Positions 8,898-19,104 of a stretch of 64,000 nucleotides of DNA are shown here, in pieces. A program made the position numbers and the translations under genes. Source of the DNA: Megalonaias nervosa (lineage: Eukaryota > Mollusca > Bivalvia > Unionida > Unionidae); assembly GCA_016617855.1 (NCBI GenBank), contig JAECUM010009484.1, positions 1 through 64,000 of the forward strand, given 5' to 3'. The first letter of the stretch is position 1. Each line of letters opens with the position of its first letter. The notes below the pieces were generated by a model. That model saw only the letters and a program-made list of their open reading frames with translations. It did no database searches and had not been told where the DNA came from.

Positions 8898-9560
8898 TGG
8901 TCTGCCCTGCTGGCTTGTCTAACCGCGACTACGACTGACTGACGAACGCAACACTTTATACGTCTAAAGCGCGTACGTGAAGGAAAACACCCGTTACAAC
9001 AAAACTCACAAAACTGACTGACTGACTGAAGGATTATAGTCGCATATGCACTCTGTGCTTCGCTTCTGGTTATAGCCCTAGGCTGGGCCCTCGGAGGTGT
9101 GGGCATGGTGCCACCACTGCCTCTCAGAGCCCTAGGCTGGGCCCTTCGAAGTGTGAGTATTGTGCCCTCACGTCCTCCTGGGGGATATGAGTATGGTGCC
9201 ATCATAACCCCCTAGTTTGCTTTCAGTTCACATACCCAGCAGCGAGCAGACACGTCCGTAACGAGGCAGAGGCGGAAAGAGACCCGGAAGGGAAGCAGCG
9301 CAGAAACGGCACGAAAGGGCCAAGGGGACAGCCATCCAAGACACAACCAATACCAGCCACAAGGCGCCCCGGCCCAACGGCAGGGCCGGTTTTAGTGTCA
9401 AATATAGTCCAGTTGTGCTAGTGGACTGCGCTATGCCAGTATTGTGTAAGTCACCTGTGTAATTTATCAAGGTTTGTTGAGTTATGAATTTGGTGTGTTG
9501 GGTATAGATTAAATTTGAATTTTGTGTACATAGTGTACGTGTCCGTTTTCCGAAATTCTT
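8898..9560 (-). promoter_or_regulatory. Leader region of R1-A with TATA-like and CAGTC blocks
   Basis: On the minus strand GTATAAAGTG (near 8955) is followed about 20 nt later by TCAGTCAGTCG. Farther upstream GCGACTATAAT...TTCAGTC (9040-9010) matches the leader of the 16441-16806 gene. A second shared block at about 9395-9460 (ccagttgtgctagtggac...gtgtaagtcacctgt) recurs at 17050-17115. The spacing is shorter than the usual 28-30 nt, so promoter function is a guess from conservation. Confidence 0.4.
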
Positions 9561-9779
9561 TCCCAATCTGGAGGGAGGTGTGCCCTTCCTAATAATTATC
9601 CGTAATTGGTGAATGTGTTTGGATATTTTTTTTTTCTTTTTTTGACGAGGCTCGAAAGGATCATGGTTGGTTTGTGTCGGGACTTCATGAGCCAAATTGA
9701 AGACCCTTGGTTGTCCATGTCGAGCTGTGCTCTGCAATACCTCCTTCTTGCGAGGATTAATTGCCGCTCGATATGGATT

Positions 9780-10680
9780 CGCTGTGCTTGTCCGGTAGGG
9801 TTTTGTGGGGCAGCAGGTAGAGCTTCCTGGACTGCCCCTTGCCTTTGAGTTTGTCCGTACTTGGGTATGCTATGCTTGTCCGGTGGGGATGGGGGTTTGT
9901 GTGGCAGCAGGTAGGCCTCCCTGGCCTGCCACTTGCCTTTATTATTGTCCGTACGCTTGTCCGGGGTATGCTATGCTTGTCCGGTGGTGTCCGAACGCTT
10001 GTCCGGGGTATGCTACGTTTGTCCGAGGTATGTTATGCTTGTCCGGTGGGGTTGGTGGGGGGTTTGTGAGGCAGCAGATAGTGCGGCCTGGACTGCCCCT
10101 TGCTTTGATGTTTGTCTGGCAAATTGTGTTGGTTAGTTATTTATATCTTTTCGAATTGGCAAGTTGTTCGTTTCAAATTGGCAAGTTGTTGATGGGTGGC
10201 AATGTACGTCTTCTGAAGTGGCTAATTGTGATTGCGTGGCAATGTACATCTTTTCTCTGTACATTTTCCTGTTTCTATCTATTGATTGATGATAGCCTCC
10301 CGTGGCGTATAATTTGTGTCTTCTTTATTTTCCTTTTTGCTGCATGTTGTCTGTATTCTTTATTTTCCTTCTTGGATTGGTTTCTTCTTTATTTTTGTTG
10401 TCCCATATTGCTTCTTTATTTTCCTTCTTGGGTTGGTTTCTTCTTTATTTTTGTTGTTCTATCTTGCTTGTTCGGATGGAGATGGGTGTTGTCGCTGCCT
10501 GGGCGCTTGTCCGATGGGGGAGGGGTTGTGGTGGGGCAGCAGGTAGGGCTACCTGGCATGCCCCTTGCCTTGATGTTTGTCCGAATTGTGCCGCTTGTCC
10601 GTGGGGGTGGGGGTTTGTGGGGCAGCAGGTAGAGCTTCCTGGACTGACCCTTGCTTTGGTGTTTGTCCGATTCGAGGAGG
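9780..10680. repeat. Imperfect minisatellite in the LINE-1 3' region
   Basis: A unit containing gcttgtccggtgggg, then ggcagcaggtag, then ctggactgccccttgc recurs at about 9785, 9868, 10030, 10500 and 10590. Short gcttgtccgg spacers are repeated between the units. Long open frames cross it only because the repeat lacks stops. I treat it as a non-coding repeat. Confidence 0.6.
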
Positions 10681-11399
10681 TGTGGGAGAGCATTTTTTAG
10701 GAGGAGTGTCAGTTATACATTTGCATTGTGAAAATCAATATTATTATTTTTTATTTCTTTTTTATTTTATTTTTTTATTTCCCACCTTATATTGGTAGGC
10801 TCATGCTGTTAGTTGGGTATGTGCGTTCCATGCTGTATGGTCATGCTTAGGGATTGTGAATGGGTTGTTGCCTGCATGCCTGTGTGCAACATGTTTGCTG
10901 GTTTTTATGTTGATGGATTATGTGTTTATGTTTTGGTGTTATATGTTAGCCTATCTCGAGTTGTTATAAAATAGTTTCCGTTTATGTTTTGTTGGTGCAT
11001 AGGGGTTGTAAGTGGGTCGATGCTCACATGCCAGTGTGCAATGTTTGTTGGTTCCTGTTTCATGATTGTATGTTTATGTTTTGGTGTTAAATGTTGATCT
11101 ATCTGGAGTTTGTGTTGTTTTTAAATGGTTTTCGCATATGTTTGGTGATGGTACTTCCTACCTAGCCTTGATGATTATGTTTTTATGTTACGATATTATG
11201 TGTTTACTTCCTTTTTATGCGCCAAATATTCTGTTCTGGTTTCTGGTCATTGTCTGTTTGTATTTGGTTTGGTTGGCTGGTTTGGTTTTTGTTTTGGTTG
11301 TTTTGCGTTGTTGTCGGTCCGCTTGTTCGCTGTCTTGGTCGTTTTGCCCTGTTGTTAGTTGTCGGCTGAGTCTATATGTCTTGGAACTTGTTGATTGTC

Positions 11400-12773
11400 T
11401 TGAGGAATCGGATGATGTTGTTGTATGTCATTTCCAAGTTCTTGTTTCTTTTTGGATTCAGAGTGTCCGGGTATCTGTCCGGTGAGCCGATGCGTTGTTG
11501 GTATTCCTTAAATTGATTCCTTGGAGCTTGGTATTCCCTGCAGTTGTTGAAGATGTGGTCTAGTGTTTCAAGTTCTGTGCAATGTGGGCAATTTAGGTTG
11601 TTGTTTTGAGGATTCGTGGTGTATTTCCCGAGGCTGGTCCGTAATAGTGTTTTCCCTGTTTTTGAGTCTGTTGATTACTCTTAATTCGTCTGGTTGTAGA
11701 GTTTTGGTGTCTTGATGGTTCTGGTTGTGTATTTCTGTATTTGGTAAAGTTGTCTGCCCTTGGTCTAGTTGTCCCATTGAAGTTGCCACTTTTCGTTGGT
11801 TCGTTGTCGGACTTCGCTATATAGTTCTTGCACGCTGTAGGGTATGTGTTGAATTTCGCTGAGTTGGATACTTTGTTTGGCCGCTAGGTCTGCTTTGTCG
11901 TTTCCTGTTAGGTTAATGTGAGAGGGTACCCATAGGAATTCGATCTTGAACTGGTTTAATTCCAGTTGTCGTAGGGTGTGTAGTGTTTCCTCTAGCATGT
12001 TGCTCCTGCTCCTTGATGATCCTGTTTCTATTGATTGTAGTACACTTAGCGAGTCCGTGATGATGACATATTGTTTGTTGTTGCTTTGGCTTTTGATCCA
12101 GGTCAATGCTTGTCTTATGGCCCAGAATTCCGCACTGTGTATGGAGCATCCGTCTGGAAGCCTGACTTCTATCGTCTGGTTGAGCTCGGGCACCACTACT
12201 GCTGCTGCCGTTCTGTTTAATTCTTGTGAGTTTGATCCATCTGTGTAGATCTTGGTGTAAGGACCGTATTGGTTTTCCAGGAGTTGGTTAATTGAGGTCA
12301 GAAGTTTCCAGGGGTTGTGTTGTTTTTTGTCCAATGTTTTCATAACGAGGTTGACTGAGGGTTCATTGTTTCTCCATGGTGTGGGGTCAGAGAATTGACG
12401 TTGTTCGGCTTGGATTCCAGTGAGGCGCATTTATTCTTATAATATGTGGGCTCTCTTGCGGGCTGGAGGGTTTGGTACAAGTTTCACTCTGAATATAGTT
12501 ACAGTTCTTGAATGCTGTTCCGGTTGGGTTGTTCTCTGGATGTATGGAGTTTCTGATGGCATATCGCAGGATCTGTTCTCTCCTGATGTGTAGAGGGAGG
12601 TCGCCCGTTAGTATTTGGAGTTCTTCGATCGATGTATTTGGTAGTTGTCCCGTGCATAGTTTGAGCGCTTTGTACTGAATGCTGTCTAGCTTTTGTAAGA
12701 TGGTCTTGTTTGCCGAGTCATATATTTGGCATCCGTAGTTGAGTTTTGATCTGATGAGAGCTTTGTATAACAT
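11400..12773 (-). pseudogene. LINE-1 ORF2: connection, RNase H and C-terminal zinc-like block
   Basis: Frame 12387-12773 has the LINE thumb/connection (ALIRSKLNYGCQIYDSA). Frame 11765-12430 is RNase H with the acidic catalytic positions: IYTDGSNS, SAEFWAIRQAL, IITDSLSVLQS and FLWVPSHINLTGNDKADLAAK. Downstream, past a frameshift near 11640, the sequence encodes LNCPHCTE and a following His/Cys pair typical of the I-clade C-terminus. The RNase H degrades RNA of the RNA-DNA hybrid during element copying. The domain looks well preserved, yet the ORF around it is shifted several times. Confidence 0.8.
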
Positions 12774-12811
12774 GAGCAGTGTTTGTTGATCTGCTCCCCA
12801 AGTTGTCCCTT

Positions 12812-14599
12812 TTAGATGTCGTAGAAAGTTGAGGTCTTTCTTGCAGTTGTTGATGAGGTCTGTAATGTGGTTTTCCAGGTGAGATGTTCATCCAGTGTCA
12901 TGCCCAAGAAGTAGGTGTGTTTGACGAATTTAATTAGCGTTCCTTGAAGGTAACGTTGTGGATATTTGGGTGTCCGTTTGTTCGGTGGTGTAAAAAGTAT
13001 CCCAACGGTTTTGTCACTGGATATTTTGAACCCCCAGTTCGTGGCCCAGTTGGTTATTGAATCCAGGTTCTTTTGCAGTTGGTTGATGTAGGTTGAGTTG
13101 TTGGGGTTGCCTGCTCTCCAGATTCCGCTGTTGTCTGGGAATTGTGATAGGGAGATGTTGTCGTCGATGTAGGTGCTGAGCGTGTTGACCATAATGTTGA
13201 AAAGTGTGGGGCTTATTACGCTTCCTTGTGGTGTGCCGTTGTCCAGTATGTATGTAGTTGATAGTTTGTCTCCTATTCTAATTTTGGTTTGCCGTCCTGT
13301 CAGGAAGTTCGCGATCCACCGGTGCATCCTCCCGTTGATTCCGAATTGGTTTAGTTTGGTGACGAGTCCTTTTGTCCATACTAGGTCGAATGCTTTTTCC
13401 AGGTCCAAGAATATTGCTATGAGGTGTCAGTTGGTTTTATTCTTTGCATTGAAGGCCAGCTTTACGTCTGCTTCTAATCGTATAAGTTGGTCGATTGTGG
13501 ATTTTTTGTTTTGGAAACCGCTCTGGTTTTCTGTTAGGAGGTTGTGCGTGTCCATGTGATGTTTTATCCTATTGGTGACCATTGTTTCCATTATCTTACA
13601 AATTGTGTTGGTGAGGGATATCGGTCGGTACGATGTGACAAGTTTAGGGTCTTTTCCGGGTTTTGGGATCGGGATGACAATTGCTTGTTTCCACTGTGTC
13701 GGTATTTTGCCCGTTTTCCATATTTGGTTTAGCATGTGGATTATGATCTGTTGCATATTGGTTGGCAGTTGTTTATAGATGATGTATCCTAGGTTGTCCT
13801 CGCCTGGTGCTGTAGATTTCTTGTTCTGGAGGGCTCTTTTCCATTCAAATATCGTGAAGTCGTCATTTAGTGGGGAGTTGTTGCTGGTATCTTCTGTGCT
13901 TTGATCCGTGAATAAGTGTGGGTATTTATCCTCGAGTAGTTGTTTTTGTGCCATGAATCTTGGTGTGTGATTCAGATTGCTGCTGGCGTGGGCAAAGTGT
14001 TGCGCTAGTTTTTCTGTACGTTCCTGGTCTGTTTGTGTTCCCGTTAATTTTGGTGTTGAATTAATTGAGGTGCCCCTTATTGCTTTGATATTTGTCCACA
14101 CCTCTTTGGTTTTTGTACGGTTGGAGAGTGTGGAGCAGTATTCTCTCCATGATGTTTGTTTGGCCTCTCGGAGGGTTGCTTTGACCTTGCCTTCGTGTTG
14201 TTTATATATGTCTAGGTCTTCGGATAGTTCGGTGCGTTTGAATCGATTTAGGGCCTTTTTCTTTTCCTGTATTGCTTCCTTGCATTCGTTGGTCCACCAG
14301 CATAGCGGTCGTTTATTTGTTCTCCCCCTTGTTTTAGGTATGGTGTCCTGTGCCGCTTCGTTGATGGCTTCTGTTATATTATTGTAGTATTTGTTGATGT
14401 CTCTGTTTTGTAGTTCTCTGATGTCCTTATTGCTGAGTATGGCCTGGAATTGGTTCCAATCTGCTTGATCAGTTTTCCATTTTTGAGGTCCTCGTTGTTG
14501 CTCTGTCGGGCGATGGATATGTATGGTTATTTGTATCGGGAAGTGGTCGCTTCCCATGGTACTCTGGTTCAGCACTTCCCAGTCAGTAATGTGTGCCAT
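12812..14599 (-). pseudogene. LINE-1 ORF2: reverse transcriptase
   Basis: Frame 13427-14599 starts in the endonuclease tail (MGSDHFPIQI, the SDH motif) and runs into the RT fingers (IPKPGKDPKLVTSYRPISLTNTICKIMETMV, QSGFQNKKSTIDQL). Frame 12812-13408 continues with MDLEKAFDLVW and NGTPQGSVISPTLFNIMVN. The catalytic box that is normally Y/F-A-D-D reads FPDN (about 13130-13141), so the second catalytic Asp is lost. A stop and shift at about 13410-13427 separate the two frames. The enzyme would make cDNA at the nicked target; this copy cannot. Confidence 0.85.
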
Positions 14600-15185
14600 A
14601 TTTGGTGTTGATAATGTGAGGTCAAGTGCTGTCAGTTTTCCTGTAGCTGTGTCTATTCTTGTGGGTGTTCATGTGTTTAGTGTAATTAGTTTATTTTTCC
14701 TTGCAAATTTGTCCATCCTTTTTCCTCTGGTGTCCGTGTGTTTGCCTCCCCACTGTATGTTATGGGCGTTAAAATCTCCGCATACTGTGCTGTTCTTGAT
14801 TTTTCGTTGCAGGATCTGTTGAAGGTAGTGTGTCGAGTTCGTGTTGTGGGTAGGTGGGTCACAGATGTTGTATATGTCGATTGTCTGTTTCCTATTTTAA
14901 TTCGTATACCTTGGTATTCTACATGATTGTTTTCAGTGCTGACGTCGCTTATAATTTCCCCTACTTCCGGGATCGAATTATGTATATAGGTTGCTAGTCC
15001 TCCTCCCCGGCATCCCTGTGGCCTGTGTTTGTAAAAGTTGATTTCATATTCGTTAATTTTTGGTAATTTGTTGATGTTTGTCGTTATCATTGTTTCTTGC
15101 AGGCATATTATATCTGGTTTGTCGACAGTATCGTTTAATGTTGCTACTAGTTCTGCGTGGTTTGCCTGCAGTCCTCTGCAGTTCC
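14530..15185 (-). pseudogene. LINE-1 ORF2: AP-type endonuclease domain
   Basis: The N-terminal ORF2 domain begins near 15185 with QWNCRGLQAN and IICLQETM (the Asn and Glu active-site blocks). It continues in frame 14686-15090 with GCRGGGLATYIHNSI and, after shifts, a GDFNAHN block and SDH at about 14560. These match the EEP endonuclease that nicks the target DNA. At least two frameshifts (near 14860 and 14690) break it. Confidence 0.7.
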
Positions 15186-15189
15186 ATTG

Positions 15190-16140
15190 CTATAAGGTTA
15201 TCGTCGATTGTTGTTTTGATCCTTTTTGGTCGGGAGTTTGCGTAGCTGCTGTCTGGGTTGCTCGAGTCAGTTGTGGGTCGGCTTGGTTTTGGTGTAGTTG
15301 GGGGTGGTTTTGGTTTTGGTTTGTTGGTGTCGAGTTCTTTCGGTGTGGTTTGATTGTAACTTGTACTCCATCAATGCGGGTGATTTTCTGGTATTGGGTC
15401 ATTTGGATTTTTGTGTCGCACCATATGATGATGTAGTTCGCCCGTGGTCGTATTATTTTGAAGTTGCCATTTTGATGTTTTTGTAATGTTGCTGCCAGTG
15501 TTTCTGTCAATAATTTCTTGAAGTTGACGTTAAGGCTGGTAATATAAAGTGTTAAGTAAGCAGGATGATGTAGTTGTTTCTATCCTTGTTTTTTGGATCG
15601 TCGATGTTAGAGTTGTTGTAAGTGTTGTTTGCCTTGGTGTTGCTTTTGCTTTTTTGGTCTCCTTTAGTGGTCTTAGTAGTTGTCTTGATGTTGGGTAGTC
15701 CTTTAAGTGGGTGTTTTCACTTGCTTGTTTGGCTATGGTTTTCGTAGGTTGTTGTAGGTGGGTGTTCGAGGGTATAATTTTTGGGCCTTGTTTGCTTTTG
15801 TTGTTGTTGTGGTTGTCCGTCCCCCATATGGGTTTCTGGTTCGCCATGTTTTTGTTTTTGCTCTTGTGCCAAGAGCTTGGAAGGACCCGGGTTTTGGCTG
15901 TTGCGAATGATTGTTTTTCTTCTTTTGGTATCCGTCTGTTGTATTGCTGTTGTTGTTGTATTCTTTGCTTTCCTCTTTTTCGGTATCGATGCTGGGGTGG
16001 TTGAGTTTATTGTTGCTGCGTCCGCTCTTCTATTTCCTGACTCGTTCTTAGTTGTGTGAATGGTCGTGTCCGGGTGTTGTTTTTGTACGTTATCCTTTTC
16101 CTGTTGGAGGGTTTGATGATGGTGTCCCTTTACTGGCTCC
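15190..16140 (-). pseudogene. LINE-1 ORF1 (gag-like), Gln/Thr-rich
   Basis: Minus-strand frames 15530-15847 and 15190-15510, with further open sequence up to about 16140, encode a low-complexity chain rich in Gln, Thr, Asn and Lys. The 15190-15510 frame holds RPRANYIIIWCDTKIQM and RIDGVQVTIKPH, a small RRM-like pattern. It lies immediately upstream of ORF2, where I-type LINEs carry their RNA-binding ORF1. No CCHC knuckle is evident. Assignment rests mainly on position. Confidence 0.5.
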
Positions 16141-16150
16141 GTTGTTTGTA

Positions 16151-16440
16151 TAACTCACAAAACCCACATCATAACCAAAAAACATGGAACGCGCGGACCT
16201 AAAAGAAACACGTTGACTTTTTACCTACAAACATACACTATCTGACAAGTCAGAGAAACGAAGTGTTGATAGGTACACTTCTATTTTTTATTTACAAACA
16301 CATACACTTCTATTTTTTAACCTACAGACAAACACATAAAGACAGAGAAACAGTTTGACAATTTGACTAGTATCTCTTTTCTAGATGGTTGGGGGTAGCT
16401 CAGAAAAGGGATGTTGTGTTGACGGGGTGATGGCAATCTT
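16151..16440. other. Spacer without a gene
   Basis: It contains a short duplication (acacttctattttttatttacaaac at about 16277 and 16303, second copy diverged) and no open frame of note. It separates the LINE-1 5' end from the gene at 16441-16806. Confidence 0.5.
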
Positions 16441-16806
16441 TTATCGTCTAAGATTGCGTCCCCGTCTGGCTGCAGGCTTTCCTACAGGATAGGGTCTGTT
16501 TCTTCGGATGGAGAAGAACTCTTTCGTGTCTACATGGCAGTCCAAAAAACCTCTGTCTGGCTCCTGCTGCTGTTGCTGTTCTCTCTGCTGTTTCTTAAGT
16601 CTGTACTTCTCCGTCCATTCTTCTGGCTCCTTCTTGATTACATCTCTGAATACCTCTTCTATCGGGTCTTGGGCTATATTAAACATCCTGACATTCTCTA
16701 TCTCATCAGGCGTGGGTATCAGGTTTTGCCAGACACGATCTAAATTCACATAGACTTCATTCAGCTTGCATAGTCTTAAAGGCATCTTCATAGGTGAACG
16801 AGTCAA
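16441..16806 (-). CDS. Hypothetical basic/Gln-rich protein, R1-associated
   Basis: This intact 121-residue ORF begins with ATG at 16804-16806. It has a leucine-containing N-terminal half (LNEVYVNLDRVWQNLIPTP), a charged helix (EEWTEKYRLKKQQREQQQQQ) that could form a coiled coil, and an Arg-rich tail (RRNRPYPVGKPAARRGRN). Its upstream leader shares the GCGACTATAAT...TTCAGTC and the ccagttgt...gtcacctgt blocks with R1-A, so it probably belongs to the same repeat family or element as R1. I do not recognise it. The Arg-rich end suggests nucleic-acid binding; that is inference. Confidence 0.5.
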   Translation of the reverse strand: MTRSPMKMPLRLCKLNEVYVNLDRVWQNLIPTPDEIENVRMFNIAQDPIEEVFRDVIKKEPEEWTEKYRLKKQQREQQQQQEPDRGFLDCHVDTKEFFSIRRNRPYPVGKPAARRGRNLRR

Positions 16807-17260
16807 CCATGGATGGTCAGACTGAATGAATGAATAAAATTATAGTCGCTTGCGTATACTAGCACTTTTGCGACTCGTTAATTCCTGGGTGTCAGGATTT
16901 TTAATTGGTCGGGGTTGTAGAAATGGTGCCACTACAACCCCGCTTTAATGTGCGATGGTCGCACTGTTTACTTAAACGGAGAGGAAAAGGGCCCTGGGAG
17001 AGGGGTGCACGGTGACGCACTTGAAACGCTAGGCCGCACTTAATTAATCAAATTCAGTCCAGTTGTACTAATGGACAGTCCCTAAGACCAATAGCGTGTA
17101 AGTCACCTGTCGAATTAGTGCAATTTTGAAGCAGTTATAAAAATTTTCCTATCTCCTGGCTGTTGAATTTTAATCTAGTACCATAGTGTACATAATAGTA
17201 GTCCCTATTAATTTACTATTATAAATGTCAAAGGGACCGTAACTGTTTTGTGTCAATATT
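16807..17260 (-). promoter_or_regulatory. R1-type leader upstream of the 16441-16806 gene
   Basis: On the minus strand GCGACTATAATTTTATTC (near 16850) is followed by TTCAGTCTGACCA about 20 nt downstream. CCAGTCTGACCAG also occurs at the same distance from a TATAAAA before R1-B (18280-18255). The block at 17050-17115 matches 9395-9460. Conservation at three loci supports a regulatory role, not proof of a promoter. Confidence 0.4.
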
Positions 17261-17306
17261 AGGAATAAGCCAAAATGGAATCCCTTTATACTAAATAGGC
17301 AATTTG

Positions 17307-17322
17307 AGCCCTAAAAAGAGCT
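17307..17322 (-). terminator. Histone-like stem-loop after R1-B
   Basis: On the minus strand AGCTCT-TTTT-AGGGCT lies 11 nt after the R1-B stop. Compared with R1-A, one C-G pair has become a U-G pair, which preserves the stem. This change that keeps pairing argues for selection on the RNA fold. Confidence 0.45.
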
Positions 17323-17334
17323 GTTATGGCATGT

Positions 17335-18226
17335 TAGTCGAAGGTTCTGCGGCGGTCTTCTCTGTCTCTAATTTCCTCCGCAGTTCGTGTGTCTTTCCTG
17401 GTCTGTTCCGGGAATGCCTTGTAACCATGCACTGCACACAAGTAGGTAGCAGCTTCCACTAGATTGTGCATAGGATAATGTCGTTAGGCTTCCTGATAGT
17501 ATTGGGAAAGGATCCTTACCCCAAAATGCCATTGCGCAGGTCTTGGCTTGTATGTCTCTTGTGTTCTCCATGCAAGGTATTTAACAGCGTTGATGAAGTG
17601 ACCTGCTTGTTTTTATATCATCCAGCGCTGCTTCTATTTCCTTGGTTCTGAACTCTTCCCTGTTTGGGTCAGTTTCCTCTTCCTTTTCCTCCCCTATTAC
17701 CTCTGTTCCTATAGTTTCAGTTTCTTCATCCTCACTATTGTCATTTGACGAAGACATTTCTAGGTCTGCTGCAACTGTGTCAGTGGTTAGAGACCCACCA
17801 GTTACCTTTTGCGATTTAGGTGGTGTCTTTTTAGGAGTATGGGCTGCTATGCTCGCAAAAGTCTTCTGTTTCTGTCGTTTTTGTTTTCCCGGAGCACGGT
17901 CCGGTGAAGCGTGGGCAGTTTCGACCAGTGTCTGGGCCCCTTGTATCTCATTATTTGGCTCGGTCGACTGCTGGGTATTGTTTTCTTTGTGGGTCGACTT
18001 AGGTGGGCTGCTCTCAGATTGGGTCTGCATAATATGCTCCCCCTGTCGGTGCTTTCTTCCCCCTCTTCGACTCCTGGCCCTTTTTTCCAATTTTTTTCTC
18101 CCAAATTAAGAATAAAGTTCTCTTCTGTTGAGCTCTTAAACTCCAGCCGGTGTCGGTATCAAGGCCGAGACCTTTTATCGCATTCAACGATTGGGCGGGA
18201 ATTAGTATCTCCATCGCTAGCTCCAT
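17335..18226 (-). pseudogene. R1-B: second copy of the repeat-borne gene
   Basis: Frames 18014-18226, 17581-18090 and 17368-17571 (with a better matching frame in part of the last) form a protein parallel to R1-A. It has TDTGWSLRAQQKRTL, a basic stretch KRARSRRGGRKHRQ, a long Ser/Thr/Glu acidic middle (SSSNDNSEDEETETIGTEV), and a tail with YLAWRT and PRPAQWHFG. Frameshifts lie at A-runs near 18080 and near 17510. The ATG at 18226 is preceded by TATAAAA and CCAGTC. Function unknown. Divergence from R1-A is large in the middle but low at both ends, the pattern of a real protein that was under selection before decay. Confidence 0.5.
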
Positions 18227-18679
18227 TGTTAATGTTTGCTCGCTGCTGTCTTCGCTGGTCAGACTGGAGACTATCCCGTTTTATATGGCTCAAACGCGAA
18301 CGCGATAGAAATCATCCCTACTGGTTTTAGTGTCGGAACGCTATTATAGCTGATTTCATGGTGAGGGATAGAGAGAAGTCAAATAGCATGTATAGTCACA
18401 AGTTTTTTTTTGAAAACAAACGACAGACATATTTTCAAAACACAACATATTTTATTTAACAAATAACCATCAACTAACAATAAAACAATTCATATAATAT
18501 CAAATAACAATTTTTCAAACAAACTATTTTTGACAAGGTTGACAACGTTGTGAAATAATGTTAAACTTCCACTGAGGAAGGTCATTGGGCCATTGATGTA
18601 CACTACGTTTCCTAGCATGTGTTGTTGAGAAACACATCCATGGAACTGTCACTGGGTAACATTAAGTAAAACTGGTTAA
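18227..18679. other. R1-B upstream region and AT-rich spacer
   Basis: 18227-18330 holds the TATAAAA/CCAGTC block of R1-B. From 18380 to 18530 the DNA is A/T-rich. On the minus strand 18665-18532 there is a 40-residue open frame ending in CQPCQK without a clear start codon; it may be a decayed P2 gene. Nothing else is seen. Confidence 0.4.
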
Positions 18680-18955
18680 TCATAATTTCAGAGTTCTGCT
18701 GTCTGAGGGGTCGCTGGAGGTTAAAGTGTCCAAAAGAGGATTGATGTTATTGTTGTTGGGGTGCTGACTGTTGGGAGAGTGACTCACGTTGGACGCAAGG
18801 CTCCCGTTGTTCCTGCTAGAATAGTATTTCAGGGAAGGATTGGAAAGAAGGTAACCGATACAACTGCTCAGCAAAATGGTCCACAATTGTTTGTTTCCCT
18901 GTTGCAGACTCAAATTGGCAATGGCAGCACCGATGGCACAATACACCACAAACAT
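18680..18955 (-). CDS. Small predicted membrane protein beside the P2 integrase
   Basis: This 91-residue ORF has a hydrophobic N-terminal half with two possible membrane segments (FVVYCAIGAAIANLSL and LWTILLSSCIGYLL) and a polar Ser/Asn-rich tail. It follows the P2 integrase by about 150 bp on the same strand. Small membrane proteins are common in Polinton-like elements, but I do not recognise this one. The ATG may not be the true start, since the open frame extends upstream to about 19020 with a stop in between. Confidence 0.4.
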   Translation of the reverse strand: MFVVYCAIGAAIANLSLQQGNKQLWTILLSSCIGYLLSNPSLKYYSSRNNGSLASNVSHSPNSQHPNNNNINPLLDTLTSSDPSDSRTLKL

Positions 18956-19104
18956 CTGGCAGAAAAGGACGATTTGCGTTTAAGTTACACGTTCTCCACA
19001 CCACACCCACAAGAATTGCTTTTGTAGATCTTGCACATAAGAACTCGGTTAAGGAGTGGTCACTACTGTGGTGGTGGCTGAGGCTGTGTTGAATGGCATG
19101 GTGG

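Larger units (their letters stand above)
9560..16150 (-). mobile_element. LINE-1: degenerate I/Nimb-type non-LTR retrotransposon
   Basis: On the minus strand the order is a Gln/Thr-rich ORF1 (16140-15190), then ORF2 with AP endonuclease, reverse transcriptase, RNase H and a C-terminal Cys/His block (15185-11390), then a long T/G-rich 3' region down to about 9560. AP endonuclease, reverse transcriptase and RNase H on one ORF is the I-superfamily plan. Frames are broken in many places and the catalytic RT motif is altered, so it is dead. Its base composition (high T/G on the plus strand) differs sharply from LINE-2 and the viral elements. The 3' limit is approximate. Confidence 0.75.

Noticed and set aside
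10316..10470. Repeated hydrophobic plus-strand ORFs suggesting a membrane protein
   Set aside because: They come from a short ttctttattttccttcttggg repeat; the hydrophobicity is a by-product of T-rich sequence.
9805..10632. 275-residue plus-strand ORF as a gene
   Set aside because: It runs through a minisatellite and T/G-rich low-complexity DNA in the LINE-1 3' region and has repetitive, non-protein-like composition.
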